Source: Filimonas lacunae
Lineage (GTDB): Bacteria > Bacteroidota > Bacteroidia > Chitinophagales > Chitinophagaceae
Direction of reading: 5' to 3'
Length of the DNA stretch: 64,000 nucleotides
Assembly (NCBI RefSeq): GCF_002355595.1
Contig: NZ_AP017422.1
Coordinates: 6,328,823-6,392,822, forward strand
Part shown: one piece after another, positions 14,841 through 27,800 of the stretch
Position numbering within the stretch: the stretch's first letter is position 1
Layout: the number at the start of each line of letters is the position of its first letter
Translations under genes and position numbers: made by a program
Notes under the pieces: generated by a model
What the model saw: only the letters and a program-made list of their open reading frames with translations
What the model was told of the DNA's origin: nothing
Database searches by the model: none

Positions 14841-17651
14841 CTAGCGCAGTATACACACCGATCCCTGCAACTGGCTATACCCGTTTTTTAATTGAATAAT
14901 ATAATAATACACACCGGCCATCAGCGGCTTACCGCCCATAGTGCCATCCCAGGCTGTGCTGTAACCACTGGAATGATACACAGCCTGCCCATAGCGGTTA
15001 TACACATCTACCGTAGCTCCGGCATAATAGGCCAGGTTGGGAATATCCCACACATCGTTAATGCCATCGCCATTAGGCGAAAAAGCCCCGGGCACATTAA
15101 CGGCTTTTAACATAGTAATACGTACCGAATCGGAAGCCGCACAACCATGCGCATCGGTAACAGTAAGCGTATACAACTGATCGCCCTTTACCTGCAGGAA
15201 AGGTGTTAATAAACGTGCATCAGACAGCCCGGCTGCCGGCGTCCACCTGAATTGCATAGCGGCAGAATCGGCCGCGGTAGCATTCATCCGAATCCAGGCG
15301 CCTTCCGGTACTATTTGTGAGGTACCTGCATCCATTACAGGAAAGGGATACACCATAAGCTCCTGCATATCTGAAACCGCACTACAAGCCTGCGCATTGG
15401 TAACCGTTAACTGAATAGTGTATTTACCAGCGTAAGTAAATTGCTTTACCGGGGCTGGCACCTGCTCAGTAGCGCCATCTGAGAAAGTCCAGTCCCATTG
15501 CACTATATCCTGTTGCACGGAAGTAATGGTAAAATCTACCTCTGTTTCCGGACAGGGAGTAGCTGCCTGTATGGCAAATACCGGCTTCGCCGGCTTTCCT
15601 GTTAACACTATTTCCTGTAGGGTATCTGCACGGCATCCCGCATCTGACACCGCAGTGAGTTGTACCTGGTAAGTGCCCGACTGCAATTGCTGTTGTAGCT
15701 GGCGGCCTGTTGCCTGTATATTTTCCTGCCCCGCTATGTTCCAGTTCCAGCGGGCGACTACGGTGCTATCTGTAAACAAAGAGTCTGCTGTAAAAGACAC
15801 CTCCTGTAACTGCTCACAGTTGACATAAGCAATGGTAAAACCGGCCTTCAACGCGTTTCTTACTTCTACGGCATAAGCGATCTGCTCGGTATTATTACAG
15901 GTTTCTACACTCGGATGCGTAGCCAAAACGGGAATGGATAGCATGCCTGCTGTAGTGAATGTATAGGTTTGCGGCAACACGTATTTGTAGTAGGTAACAC
16001 CATTCAACACCATAGTACCGGAAGCTACCGGCGCGTTATCTGTAACATCCTGTGCCGGCGTTACCATCCCCGCCAGCTGCCTCAGCAGCCATTGTATTTT
16101 CTGTGGCTGATAACGCAGGTACACGCCTAATTGCACCGGCGTTTGCACGCAGGTATAGGCATCTGCCGCTTGCACACTGCTGCTGTTTTTAATAACAGGC
16201 ATGCCGCTTACATTGCGGATGTTGGTGCCGGCATTGAATCCATACGAATCGTAATTACCCAATCCATAAGTGATAGCCGTAAAAGCAGCATCACTTTCTA
16301 CTGTATATTGCCCGTTAACTGCCCGCCATTTTCTTACCACCACGGTATAGCCCGCCAAACGTGGATGTGCATAAGTGGTGGTGTAAGCACGCAATGCTCC
16401 GTTAATTTTTAACGATGCCAGGCCACTGTCCGGGATAATCAGCGTGAGATAATCTGTTTCTACACTACCCTTATTGCTGCTCAGGAAACTGATGTTCTTC
16501 ACCGCCTGATCTATAGGACTGAGATAGATCATTTCCGGATCACCTTTTCCCACATAATCGCAGGTGCCTTGTGAAGGAATATATTGCGCCACCATCACCG
16601 GTGCATCTGCTTCTATATAATCCGCTTCGCTACTTTGATACTCATAATAAGAACCGTTTAAGCCATATAGCCGCATACCATTTTTCTTTACAATGGTGGC
16701 CGGGTCTTTTACAATGATCCTGAACACATTGGCATTTTTTACAGCAGCATTATCATCCACACTGGTAGGAGCCGTGAGGTATCTTGTGCCCCAGGCATAA
16801 TGCGGAAACACCTGCTGTATCATATTATCACCCGAAGCCGAACCAGCACTCAGGCAGGCGATTTCGGTGTTACTGCTACCCGAAAACACAGCCACCGGAA
16901 AACAATGGCCTTCCTTATTAGCAACCGAAGTAACAACGGTGCCCGTTAAATCATTACCTTCTTTGACTGTGGTAGCCGCACCCAATAACTGAAAAACTTC
17001 TCCCTTTTGCAAATCCACATCATAGCTCATGCCCTGTTCTTTGCCATTGCGTGTGGCAGCCGCAGGCACTATGCGTATGCGGGTTTTATCTTCTTTGGCT
17101 ATTACGTATACCCATGAATAACAATCGTTTCCCGAGCCGGAGCTATACACCTGCCTGGCACCCGATGTTACATAGCTATACCCCCACGTGGCTACCGGCA
17201 GCAACATGGCCGTGGCAGTACCCGAGCTACTGTATATGCTGGCATAGGCCACCACAGGCTCGGTACTTTCAATATGTATGCCCTTGCTGGTGAACACGCC
17301 TTCCGAACCTGTTCCCCCATAACTTACGGGCCTGCTATATAAACGGCAGTCAAACATATATTCCGGTAATCCTTTAGGTATTATTTTACTGGTTACCACA
17401 CTATGTGCAGGCACATCATATTCTTCTTTATACGTAGTGCCATACACCGTAACCGTTACGTGCGCCGGCTTTTCATCGGCACTGAAATACAATTCCATGT
17501 TCTGTGAATTGTTACCCCCCGTTTCCATCTGCTGATGATGACCATACCCTACCCAAAACTCTTTTCCCTTATTGGAAAGGTCTTGTGCAGCTGCCGTAAA
17601 CACACCGGCAGCCCAGGTTAACCATATTGCTGTTACAGCAACTTTTATCAC
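14841..17651 (-). CDS. T9SS type B cargo adhesin with IgGFc-binding-like and PKD domains, 936 aa
   Basis: Secreted surface protein. Signal peptide about 1-22 (ends FTAAAQ), then a module about 25-470 resembling the IgGFc-binding protein N-terminal domain (SNKGKEFWVGYGHHQQME, later CDYVGKGDPEMIYLSPIDQAVKNI), Ig/PKD-type sandwiches about 610-850 (WNWNIAG, WDWTFSDGA), and the gliding-motility-associated type B C-terminal sorting domain about 850-936 (VPGAFSPNGDGINDVW, NRYGQAVYHS, AWDGT, GVYYYIIQLKNG). The start is GTG at 17651; no in-frame ATG lies nearby and TAA precedes it by seven codons. It is a shorter paralogue of the two genes upstream and sits 25 bp after one of them. Ligand unknown; the IgGFc name reflects homology only. 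Confidence 0.92.
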   Translation of the reverse strand: MIKVAVTAIWLTWAAGVFTAAAQDLSNKGKEFWVGYGHHQQMETGGNNSQNMELYFSADEKPAHVTVTVYGTTYKEEYDVPAHSVVTSKIIPKGLPEYMFDCRLYSRPVSYGGTGSEGVFTSKGIHIESTEPVVAYASIYSSSGTATAMLLPVATWGYSYVTSGARQVYSSGSGNDCYSWVYVIAKEDKTRIRIVPAAATRNGKEQGMSYDVDLQKGEVFQLLGAATTVKEGNDLTGTVVTSVANKEGHCFPVAVFSGSSNTEIACLSAGSASGDNMIQQVFPHYAWGTRYLTAPTSVDDNAAVKNANVFRIIVKDPATIVKKNGMRLYGLNGSYYEYQSSEADYIEADAPVMVAQYIPSQGTCDYVGKGDPEMIYLSPIDQAVKNISFLSSNKGSVETDYLTLIIPDSGLASLKINGALRAYTTTYAHPRLAGYTVVVRKWRAVNGQYTVESDAAFTAITYGLGNYDSYGFNAGTNIRNVSGMPVIKNSSSVQAADAYTCVQTPVQLGVYLRYQPQKIQWLLRQLAGMVTPAQDVTDNAPVASGTMVLNGVTYYKYVLPQTYTFTTAGMLSIPVLATHPSVETCNNTEQIAYAVEVRNALKAGFTIAYVNCEQLQEVSFTADSLFTDSTVVARWNWNIAGQENIQATGRQLQQQLQSGTYQVQLTAVSDAGCRADTLQEIVLTGKPAKPVFAIQAATPCPETEVDFTITSVQQDIVQWDWTFSDGATEQVPAPVKQFTYAGKYTIQLTVTNAQACSAVSDMQELMVYPFPVMDAGTSQIVPEGAWIRMNATAADSAAMQFRWTPAAGLSDARLLTPFLQVKGDQLYTLTVTDAHGCAASDSVRITMLKAVNVPGAFSPNGDGINDVWDIPNLAYYAGATVDVYNRYGQAVYHSSGYSTAWDGTMGGKPLMAGVYYYIIQLKNGYSQLQGSVCILR

Positions 17652-17676
17652 TTTTCTTTTACACCCCTTTTATACT

Positions 17677-20600
17677 TTACCGGATAATGGTTACCGAGCC
17701 GCTTAACGGACCGTCGCCATTATGTAAACGAATAACATAATAATACACACCTGCTTGTACCGGCGCTCCATTGCTGAAGCCATCCCACGGCTTTATTAAA
17801 CCGCTGGCTTCAAACACTTTTTGTCCGTACCTGCTGAATATTTGTAAAGAAGCATGTGGATACAGATCGAGATTTTTCACGATCCAGGTATCGTTGATGC
17901 CGTCCCCGTTAGGGGTGAATATATTGGGTATTACCAGCGGACGTTGTACCAGTATTTTCACCTGGTCGCTGGCCGTACAGTTATTATCACCTGTAGCAGT
18001 TAAGGTAAGCACCACATCATCTGTCAGGTATACCGATGGCCTTAGTATAGTAGCATTGCTTACCATAGCTGCCGGCGTCCAGGCAAATTGTAGCCCATTG
18101 GAATTAGCAGTAGCCTGCAGCTGCACCGTGGTTTGTTCCTGTGCCGCTATATCGGGCCCGGCATCAATAACCGGTTGCAGAAACACCTGTACCTGTTTTT
18201 GCAACGGGTCGCTTACACAGCCTTCTTTACTGGTGGCATTGAGCGTAATAGTAAACAATCCTGTTTTTGTGTATTTTTTAGCCGGTATACGAACAGAGTC
18301 TTTACCCCCATCGCCAAAGTCCCAGGCATACGCTTGAATAGTGCTGCCAGCAACTGTAGTAGCATTGGTCCATTGTACGGTTTCGCTCTGGCAAATATTT
18401 ACAGGATTGATGGTAAAACTGGCTACCGGTTTATTATAAAAAGAGGCCACTGTTTTTTGGATACTGTCTTTACAAATACCTGCCGAAGTAGCAACCAGCT
18501 TTACCGTATAGCTACCCGCAGCAGCATACACGTGCCTGCCGGTAACATCTGTGGCGGTAGCACCATCGCCAAAATACCAGGCGTAGTTTACAGCAGCGCC
18601 TGCTGCTACGCTGGTGGTATTGGCAAACACCGCTTCGCCCCCTGGCAAACACACAGCAGCTGGCAATGTAAATCCGGGCGTTGGCTTAGCCCCTACTTCA
18701 ACGATATGTGTTACCGAATCGGTGCAACCACTGGCTGCTACCACTACCAGCTTTATAGTATAGCTGCCAGGGATATTATAAGTCCAATCGAACGGATCAT
18801 TAGTAGTGTATTGCGCAGTAGAACCTTCTCCAAAACTCCATTTCCAGGTTCTGATTCTGCCGGCCGAAACGGTGGAAGCATCTGTAATAGATGCCTGATC
18901 TCCCTTACATATCTGGGGGGTAACATCAAATATTGCCTGGGGGGAAGGCTTTACCACTATATCGGAATAAGCTGAATCTGTACAACCTGCTGTGGTAGTA
19001 TAGATAAACCATGCACGGATAGTGCCTTGTGTGAGTGGCGTAAGCATACCGGGAGCACTGATATCAATACCTTTATAGTAGCCTGTTCCGGCAACATTAT
19101 TGGTAACCGTGCCTGTGGCAATAGAAACCGGGGTAGGCCCCTGGCAAACATTTACCGAAGAAGCATCGTAGGCCACTACCGGGTACAGGTACAATTGCAA
19201 GGCCACCACTGTATCGCTCACACATCCCTGCTGGCTGGTTACTTTCAGCTCTACATTATACGAACCACCCGATGCATATTTATGCGAAGGGCTTTGTAAT
19301 AAAGACGTATTGGGGTTGGCCGCTGTAGCCAGCGTATCGTCAAAACTCCAGTAATAAGCAGAAGCGCCCTGCCCATCGGCAACCGTAGAAGCTGCCGTGA
19401 AATATACCATGCCATCACCGGGCACACAACCCGATGGCGTGGTAAACGTTACCGCAGGTTTGGCATATATAATCACCTGGCCTGTAGCAGTATCGCTTTC
19501 ACAGGTAGCACTGTATTTTACTACGTGTTTTACCGTAATTGTATCGTACCCACCGGTTACTTTATCTACCCTATAACCATTGGCAGTAAGCAAGGTGTCT
19601 TTGCCATCTATTTGCCAGTACCAGCTTTTAGCGCCGGCATCCTGCACATTTTCCGTAAAGCGCACCAGAGCACCTTCGCAGTTGGTGCCGTCTACCGCCG
19701 AGAAGGCAGGTGTAGGCGGCCTGGTAGATAAGCGAAAGCCTTTTACCGTATCTACACTACAGCCATTACTATCCACCCCTATCATACGGGCCTGGTAATC
19801 GCCTGCGTTAAACAACTGCTGCACCTGCTGGCCGGTAGCATTGATATTTACGGCATTACCGGTAAACTTCCAGATCCAGTTTTGTACCCTGCCCCCGTTA
19901 TTGAAAAGCGTATCACCAGTAAACGTGATCAGTTCTGACGCCTTACAGTTATCATACACGATGCTAAAGGCGGCCTGTACAGCAGGCTTCACCACTATTT
20001 CGTACTGTATCTTTTCTGTGTTATCACAATTAGGCACGGTAGCCTGTGTGCTGTATAAAGGAACAATATAAGTGCCGGCAACCGTAAACGTATAAGCCCC
20101 CGGCAACTCGTACCGGTAATAGGTTACCCCTTTTACCACCACCTCTTCTTTTACCACGGGCGCTGTTATTACCACGTCGGTAGCAGGCGTTACCTTGCCT
20201 GCCAGCTGGCTCATTTTCCAGGTAAGCTTATCAGGCTTGTAACGCATCAGCACCGATAAGTGCACCGGCGTGTTGGCACAGGTAAATACACTGGCAGTGT
20301 CGCCTGTGTTATATTCGTTTTTAATAAAGGCAATACCATTCAGGTTGTTGACATAGGTACCTGCATTATACGCATAGCTTTCGGCCTGTCCTATGCCATA
20401 GGTAACCGCTGTAAAAGCCGAATCGCTTTTTACAACAGATTGCGAAGGAGCGCGGGGCGGCGCAGTAGTACGCCATCGGTGCACCACTACCGAATAACCC
20501 GCCAGGTTGGGATGCGGGTAAGTATGCGTAAAATTCCGGGTCCCATCTATAGTTAAGGTTTCCAGCCCCTTGGTGGGAATGGTAAGGGCCAGAAAGTTCC

Positions 20601-21813
20601 AATCGATATACACTTTGTCATTACGGTAAAAACCTGCACGGGTAATACCTTGTTCAATGGGGCTGATATAAGTCATTTCCGGATCGCCGGAACCCTGGTA
20701 ACCGCAACATCCTTGCGAGGGCATCATCTGCAACACCTGCACCGGCTGGTTGGCTTCTACATAATCGGCCGTGCTGCTCCAGAAATCGTAATACCCCTGG
20801 GTGGTGATACCCGTAAGGGTTACACCATTTCTTTTTACCACCGTGTTCCTGTCTTTTACCATTATCCGGAACAGGTTAGGGTTATGTTGTTTGGGAGCCG
20901 TGTCAATGCTGGTAGGCACGGTTAAATATCTTTTACCCCAGGCATGCTCGGGAAATGCCTGCTGCATCAGGTTTTCTTCGGTAGGCCAGTTGCCCGGAAA
21001 AGAACCACATTGTAAATGGCAACCACTGCTGCCCAGAAAAACACCGGCAGGCACACACGTGCCCGAACTGTTAGCAAGGGATAATACAGTAGTACCGTTG
21101 AGATCGAATATGTGCAGCGAATCGGCAAAGCCGCCCATTAACTGGTATATATCTCCTTTTTGTAAAGTAACATCTATGGGCACATTGGCCGGTGAGCCGT
21201 TGCGCAGTTTAACAGAAGGGGTGATCCTTACTTTGGTATCGTTTTGAGAAGCCACAATGTACATCCACGAAAAACGGTCGTTCGTAAATTTCCAGGCCGT
21301 TTGTGTGGCCGTAAGCGCCGTGTAGGAATAGCCCCAGGCTTCTACCGGTAGCAACATGGTAGCTGCCGAAGAACTACCTTCATAAATATGTGCATAGGCA
21401 ACAATGGGCACATCACTGGTAATGTGTATGCCTTTTTTAGTAAAAATACCTTGTGAATTAGTGCCACCATAGGTAACATCTTTAGAATACAAACGGGTAT
21501 CTACATCGGAAGAAGGATTACCTGTTAACCCACGGGGCATTAAATCACTGGCAATAACGCCCCCCGCAGGTATGGAATATACTTTTTTGTAAGCTGTACC
21601 CTCTACAGTTACTGTTACGGTAGCGTTTTCCTCTGCACTAAAATACAATATCATTTCCGGCACCGTTAATGGAATAGCAGGTTCCATATCCACATGATGG
21701 CCGAAGCCGGCCCAAAACTCCTTTCCTTTATTGGAAATGCTTTGGGCGGCTGCGTTCATCGTACCAAGTAGGGTGCAAACCGTAATAATATGTTTTATCC
21801 ATCTCACCATCAT
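17677..21813 (-). CDS. T9SS type B cargo adhesin with IgGFc-binding-like and multiple PKD domains, 1378 aa
   Basis: Second adhesin of the operon. Signal peptide (ends NAAAQ), the same N-terminal module as its neighbours about 25-480 (SNKGKEFWAGFGHHVDME; GYQGSGDPEMTYISPIEQGI), then a string of about seven PKD/Ig-like sandwiches from about 590 to 1280, each with the FGDG or SFD type core (YYWSFDDT, WKWSFGEGS, YAWYFGDGA, YAWDFGDGG), and the type B sorting domain about 1285-1378 (VIPNIFTPNGDGINDTW, SRYGQKVFEAS, GVYYYVIRLHNG). It differs from the 936-aa paralogue mainly in the number of PKD repeats. Tandem ATGs at 21813/21810. Twelve bases separate it from the giant upstream gene. Confidence 0.93.
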   Translation of the reverse strand: MMVRWIKHIITVCTLLGTMNAAAQSISNKGKEFWAGFGHHVDMEPAIPLTVPEMILYFSAEENATVTVTVEGTAYKKVYSIPAGGVIASDLMPRGLTGNPSSDVDTRLYSKDVTYGGTNSQGIFTKKGIHITSDVPIVAYAHIYEGSSSAATMLLPVEAWGYSYTALTATQTAWKFTNDRFSWMYIVASQNDTKVRITPSVKLRNGSPANVPIDVTLQKGDIYQLMGGFADSLHIFDLNGTTVLSLANSSGTCVPAGVFLGSSGCHLQCGSFPGNWPTEENLMQQAFPEHAWGKRYLTVPTSIDTAPKQHNPNLFRIMVKDRNTVVKRNGVTLTGITTQGYYDFWSSTADYVEANQPVQVLQMMPSQGCCGYQGSGDPEMTYISPIEQGITRAGFYRNDKVYIDWNFLALTIPTKGLETLTIDGTRNFTHTYPHPNLAGYSVVVHRWRTTAPPRAPSQSVVKSDSAFTAVTYGIGQAESYAYNAGTYVNNLNGIAFIKNEYNTGDTASVFTCANTPVHLSVLMRYKPDKLTWKMSQLAGKVTPATDVVITAPVVKEEVVVKGVTYYRYELPGAYTFTVAGTYIVPLYSTQATVPNCDNTEKIQYEIVVKPAVQAAFSIVYDNCKASELITFTGDTLFNNGGRVQNWIWKFTGNAVNINATGQQVQQLFNAGDYQARMIGVDSNGCSVDTVKGFRLSTRPPTPAFSAVDGTNCEGALVRFTENVQDAGAKSWYWQIDGKDTLLTANGYRVDKVTGGYDTITVKHVVKYSATCESDTATGQVIIYAKPAVTFTTPSGCVPGDGMVYFTAASTVADGQGASAYYWSFDDTLATAANPNTSLLQSPSHKYASGGSYNVELKVTSQQGCVSDTVVALQLYLYPVVAYDASSVNVCQGPTPVSIATGTVTNNVAGTGYYKGIDISAPGMLTPLTQGTIRAWFIYTTTAGCTDSAYSDIVVKPSPQAIFDVTPQICKGDQASITDASTVSAGRIRTWKWSFGEGSTAQYTTNDPFDWTYNIPGSYTIKLVVVAASGCTDSVTHIVEVGAKPTPGFTLPAAVCLPGGEAVFANTTSVAAGAAVNYAWYFGDGATATDVTGRHVYAAAGSYTVKLVATSAGICKDSIQKTVASFYNKPVASFTINPVNICQSETVQWTNATTVAGSTIQAYAWDFGDGGKDSVRIPAKKYTKTGLFTITLNATSKEGCVSDPLQKQVQVFLQPVIDAGPDIAAQEQTTVQLQATANSNGLQFAWTPAAMVSNATILRPSVYLTDDVVLTLTATGDNNCTASDQVKILVQRPLVIPNIFTPNGDGINDTWIVKNLDLYPHASLQIFSRYGQKVFEASGLIKPWDGFSNGAPVQAGVYYYVIRLHNGDGPLSGSVTIIR

Positions 21814-21825
21814 AAATCACGCTCC

Positions 21826-24800
21826 TTATCTAACCAGGTTAATAGTTCCTTTTTTCTCTACCACTTCACCGGTAGTTAATTCCATCCGGCTTACATACAT
21901 ATACACACCGGATGGTTGTGGCTTACCATTGTAAGCGCCATTCCATCCTATACTCACATCGCTGGTTTCAAACACCTTTTCACCCCACTGGTTAAATACC
22001 ATAAACCTGAGGGTTTTGATGTTTTGTGAATACACTTTCAGCACATCGTTTTTACCATCTCCGTTAGGTGTAAAGCTGTTAGGGATAAACACTTTATCGG
22101 ACAGTGTGGTAGCAGTAGCCGTGTTGGATTCTTTTATTTCGCAGCCACCCAGCGCACGCACTATCAGTGTTACTGTTTGCAATGGTTTCAACCCTGAAAT
22201 AGTATGTGTTAAACCTGTTGCTCCGGACGAAGGGGTAATCCAGCTGAGACCATTATCAGTAGACACCTCATATCCTGTAGCATTCGTTACAGCCTGCCAT
22301 GCAAAGCGTACTGTATACACCCCAACCGAATCAGCTTCCACCACTGTGGCGGCAACTGCAGGGATGATGTAAGCTACCACACGCTTCATGGTATCGGAGT
22401 TACAGCCATTAAGCGTAGTGCCTATATAGTAGTATTGTTTAACCGTAACATTGGTAGCTGTATAATCGGTTCCCGTGCTGATAGCAGCGCCACCGGCATT
22501 GGTGTTATACCAGTTATACGTTACATTGGTTACCGGGTCTTTAATTTGGAAAGTGGCATTACTTCCAGGACAGGTGCCCACGCTATCACTGATGACATCA
22601 GCCATTGGCGCCGCGTTCACCATTATCTTTTTGGTAGTATCGGCAGCACAACCATCGGCGGTAACTACCTGCAACACTACATTGTAAGTGCCACCCTTGG
22701 TATACATTTTAGTTACCTGTTGTGTATAAGCGGTAGTAGTATCGCCCAGCTTCCATGTCCAGCTGTAGGCCGTAGCATTTTCTGCTGAGGTTACCGAACC
22801 GTTGTACTGTGCATTGGTATTCACACAACCAGAGTAAGTGATAGCAAAGTCGGCTACCGGAGAAGCCACTACCTTCACATGTACTGCCCCATCTACTGTG
22901 CGCTCACATGAGCCTGTAGCTTCTACATAAGCAGCAGTAACAGGAATGCTATATGTACCTACACTGCTAAACTCTACATTCTGATTCAGCTGGTATACAT
23001 AGTAATCTTTAAAGTCCATCTCTACTGTATCTATCGCTACCGGATTTTTCACTGTAATATCCGTAGCTGGTGTAACCCCACTTACGCTGCTTAACTTCCA
23101 CACAAGAGCGCTGGCCGCTACCGGCAATGCAATAACCGGTTTAAAGCCTGTGCCTACGCAGGCATATGCATTAGCTGTGTCGGAGGTGTTATATTGATTA
23201 ACAATAGCATCGTTCTTCAATTTCACCCTCGGCACCTGGTAGCCTACATTATAACTATAAGCGCTGGTAGGAGAACCTGGCATATAGGCCGTTCCGGTAA
23301 ACAACGTATCGCAGGTAATTTGACTGATGGTATCTTTTGAAGCCCATCTTTTGGTTACAACAGAATAAGCTGCATTAGCCGGATGCGTAATTACATTGTC
23401 AAACGTGTTGCTGCCATCAATTTTTAGCGAGGTTAATCCTTCGTTAGGCAATACTACCGTAATGTAGTTATAAGCAGGCAGTGGGCCCGTCCAGCCATAA
23501 CGGCCTGTGCCATACTTGCGGAACAAGGTAGACTTGTTTACACCATTGCCTAATGGAGTGAGGTATAACAAGGATTCTCTTGAGCCTGACTCCATAGAAA
23601 TATCATTCATACAATCCAGCAACCAGGTTTGTATCTGCGCCACCATTACCGGCTTATCGGCATCAATAGCTTCCGCTTCATTGCTAAGAAACTGGTAATA
23701 ATTGTTGTTCTGCAAACCAGTCAACACCGTACCATTTCTTTTTACCACCGTAGCAGGATCTTTTACCTGTATGCGGTAAATATGATACATGGTTTCGCCT
23801 ATCACCAACGATGTGTTCATTGGTGCATACAGGAAATGTTTGCCCCAGGCAGTTGCCGGCATATTCTGCTGATACAGCGGCAATTCACTACCGGTTTCGT
23901 AATCTGCACAACGCACACTGGAACTGGAGCTGCCCGAGAACACCGCTATAGGGAAACAATCGCCTTTGCTGTTAGGTACCGACACCACCCTGGTACCAGT
24001 TAAATCGTAACATTCATAACTGTACTGATCGGCATGATAGGTTTTAAACGCCCCCTGCACCTGGTAAATTTCACCTCTGTTTAAGGTAACCTGGAATGGT
24101 ACACCCGCTACACGTCCGCCAGCAGTAGCAGCAGATGGCGTAATCTGCACCACGGTATTATCATTATCGGCCACTACTTCCACAAAAGAGGTAGCAATGC
24201 CTGAATTGTAACTGGAAATCTGGTTATATCCTAAAGCAGTGTATTCTTTGCTGTAGGTACCCGTTGGTAAAATATTAGAACTTACCTGTGCAGGTATATC
24301 TACATTCACGGTAATAGGATCAGCACTTTCTACCAATATAGCCCTGTTGGATAAACCTTCGGTTAATATCCTGGCATCCCACTCGCCCGACTTCGGTATT
24401 TCGCTGGTAAGCGTTACACCACCGGCAGGGATAGTATAGGTTTTACTATAAGAGGTACCGTTGATGGTAACGGTAGCTGTAGTAGCCTTTTGTGCGCCCA
24501 GGTACAGCTTCAGCACCTGACCGTTGCCATACCAGAAACTTTGGGTGTTGGGATAAGGTATCCAGAAACGGGTACCCGCAGTAGTGCTGTCTGGCGTAGT
24601 AATCACTACAGGTTTTTCCGGAGCTTTGCCATCCGTTAAGCCGGTAAATTTATCCAGGAAATCCTGGTTTACATCCGACAAAATATTCAGTAAGGAATCT
24701 ATTTTACTGTTAGCGTTCACTACCCATTTACCGGTAGCATCCGTTTTACCCACTTTCGCCACGCTTTCGGGTGTTACATTACGCAACCAGGGATCTATAT

Positions 24801-27800
24801 AATATTGCTGTACATTATACTGGTAAGTACCCGCACCGGTAACATCTGCATCTACATAATAATACATAGACTTTTCAGTAGCCGCCAAGCCATCAGGCAA
24901 CACACCGGAGTAACGTTTCATAGTAACCGCAGTAGGCACAGAGGCACCCCAGGTAATTTTCATTACCGTATCGGACCCCATGTTAAAGACTTGGGTGGTG
25001 CCGGCAGCAGGTGTAGCCGGGGTAGCCGTTAATGCAGGTGGCGCTACGGTTGGTAAAAACTCATACGCACCTAAATCGGGCACACCATCCAGCAAGGTTG
25101 TAGAACGGGCATTACCGTTAATATCCACATTGTTGCCGGCAATTTGTACACCACGCCCCTGCATAGCCCACGATTTTTCGTTGGTTACATCGGGCTGAAC
25201 ATCTTTATTGCTTACAATACCTGGCTCGTATACAATAGAATGCATATCTACTGCATAATCGGCAATCCACGCTGCCAGGTTTGCATAGTTTTTATCGGTA
25301 GAAGAAGGGCTTTGCTTAATCAGTACCGCACCTGTACTATATATCAGGTTGTAATCGCTCTTAATCTGGTAAGGATTGTACAGGTAGTGCAGGGCTGGGC
25401 CACCGCCAATGTTCGCAAACACGTTGTTCTTCATGTTTACATTACCCCCTTCCGAACCATACTGATGATCGACATAACAGGCCACATTATACACTCCGGT
25501 TTTGGTAGAGGAGTTAATAAACGTGTTGTTGTAATAATTAATATTGAGTGAGCTTAATGTTTGTAACGCAACAGTATTGCTTCCGTTAGACGAACCAGAA
25601 ACAGTAGATGCAACAGATACAGTGTTGTTCATAACATCCATATTGCTGTTATGGTCGCTGGTTAAACCATAAATGCGCATGGTTTGCCCTTCTACCGCCA
25701 CCACTTTATTGTTCAATACCTTACCTCTTTCGGCAGCGGTATTGTTGTTATAGGTGAGCGCAATACCATATACATATCCTTTGTTATTGCTGATAGTGAT
25801 GTTGTTGCCGGTAACCACCAACGCAGTATCGCTGTTAGTAACAAATATACCTGCGGTACCAGAGCCATAGTTGGTATTTACGTTGGCAGAGTTAATAGTG
25901 ATAGTGTTATTGAACACGCGTAACCTGGATGTATTGGCCACATACACCGCCTGATCGTATGTGCCGGTAAAAGTGTTGCTTTCAATAATATTATTGCTGC
26001 TGTAAGTAACGGTGGCATACGTGGAATTATCAGTAGTAGTAGCGCCATTGACAAACACACCTTTAGCACCGTTTTTAATGGTGTTGCCTTTGATAACCAG
26101 GTTACCCCCCACAAAACCGGTAGCAGCATAAATGCCGGAACAGGTTTCTGCTTTAGTTAAAGCAACCGGTGCATTAATTACGCAGTTGAGAATGCTGTCG
26201 TTGCCTGCTGTATTTACAATATCAAACACTACGCCGTAAGTATAATCCGTGCTGGCAACTGTTAACGCTTTAAAGTTGATAAAGCGTGCGCTGTCCAGCC
26301 TTACTACATAGTTTTCTGCTACTTTGGTAGAAGTATATTGCAGGGTAGCTGTAGCCGGATTGTTATCTACTGATTTAAAAGTAACCGTGTTGGTAGCAGA
26401 AGCGCCTGGTATTTCGGCTATGCGTATCTGCTCGGCATAGGTGCCTGCTTTTACATCAAACACAATCGGACCTGCAATGCCACAACTGATAGCAGCCACC
26501 GCTTCTTTAAACGAAGCAAAGTTTTTGCTGCCAGCCGGATCGGTAGGCTGTGTTTTATCGATAGTGTACGTACCGGCAGGGAAAGAAGCGCCAATAGTAA
26601 TTTGCGCTACTGTTGAACGCACCGGCGTACCGCCGTTACAACTTACCGCACAACGGTAATATAAAGTTTGTGTGCCGGTTACAAAAGTATAAGCCGGGTA
26701 TTCCAGGTCGCCACTAACGGCAGTCCACTGGTTGGTGCCATTGGGTGAGCTTTCCCAGGTAAAGGTTAACCCTGCACCTAAATCATAATTTTTCAGGTTT
26801 AAAGTAACCTGTTTGTTAGAGCAGGAAGTATTACCCGAAGTGGCGTAGGCAGTACCTGCCGAAAAACCGGTGGTACAACCAGGCAGGTTATATTCATAAG
26901 AACCGATATCTGGCTTGGTAGTGCTTCTGGTGGCACCCAACACATCTGTAGTAATAGATACAGGCGTGCCTTTATCCATCAGCAATACACTGGTTGGCTG
27001 AAAATTACCGCCAGCTATATCTGTAAATCCGGGTTCGCCGTCTGTAGAATGTGCATCCTGTGCCGAAGCAATTTTCCAGTCGGCCAGTGTTTTCACCTCT
27101 GCATTATTGATATAGCCTGTGAAACAAGTGGGATGTGAAGCCACATGCAGGTTGTTATAATCGGTAGTAAATACAATGGTTTCGGGGGTAGCAAAATACA
27201 TCGCGTATTTTTTACCCGCACCCGTTCTGGTAATGCTTACAATATTGTTTTTGTAAACGAGATCGCCCGACTGCCCTTCCTGGTAAAAACCATAGGTAGG
27301 CAAAGTAGCAGTGCTGGCAACATCATCAAACGAAATAGTGTTATAGAAATAGAATGCTGCATCAGAATACGAGCTGTAAATACCAAACAGCTTGCCACGG
27401 CTTACAATATCGTAGATAAGGTTGTTGGAAACAATGTTTTCATTTCCCACCTCGCCATCTACACTGTGAAAGCGAATACCAATAAAGTCGCCTGTGTTAT
27501 CAGGTTGTGCGGCAAAGAAAGTATGGAAACGGTTTTTATTCACCTTTACAAACGAGCTGATATAGAAACCATAGATACCATACGTTTGTGTGGTACTAGC
27601 CGTTCGGTCGGGCCTGCTGAAATCGTTCCCTTCTATAGTAAGGAAATAATTGTAAGAGAAATAGATACCATATTGATAAAAGTTTTTAAAGGTATTGTTG
27701 GAGATAGTGTTATGCTGTATGGCGGAAGACTCTGCACTGAATAGCCCCACCCCATAAGTACCACCAATAATGGTGTTATGATCGAACGTATTATAATCGC

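Noticed and set aside
18133-18975. 280-aa plus-strand frame inside the 1378-aa adhesin gene
   Set aside because: It is antisense to a well-supported gene, has no family resemblance and follows the complementary codon pattern.
27145-27744. 199-aa plus-strand frame inside the 2487-aa adhesin gene
   Set aside because: Antisense shadow of the beta-helix repeats with no recognisable protein features.
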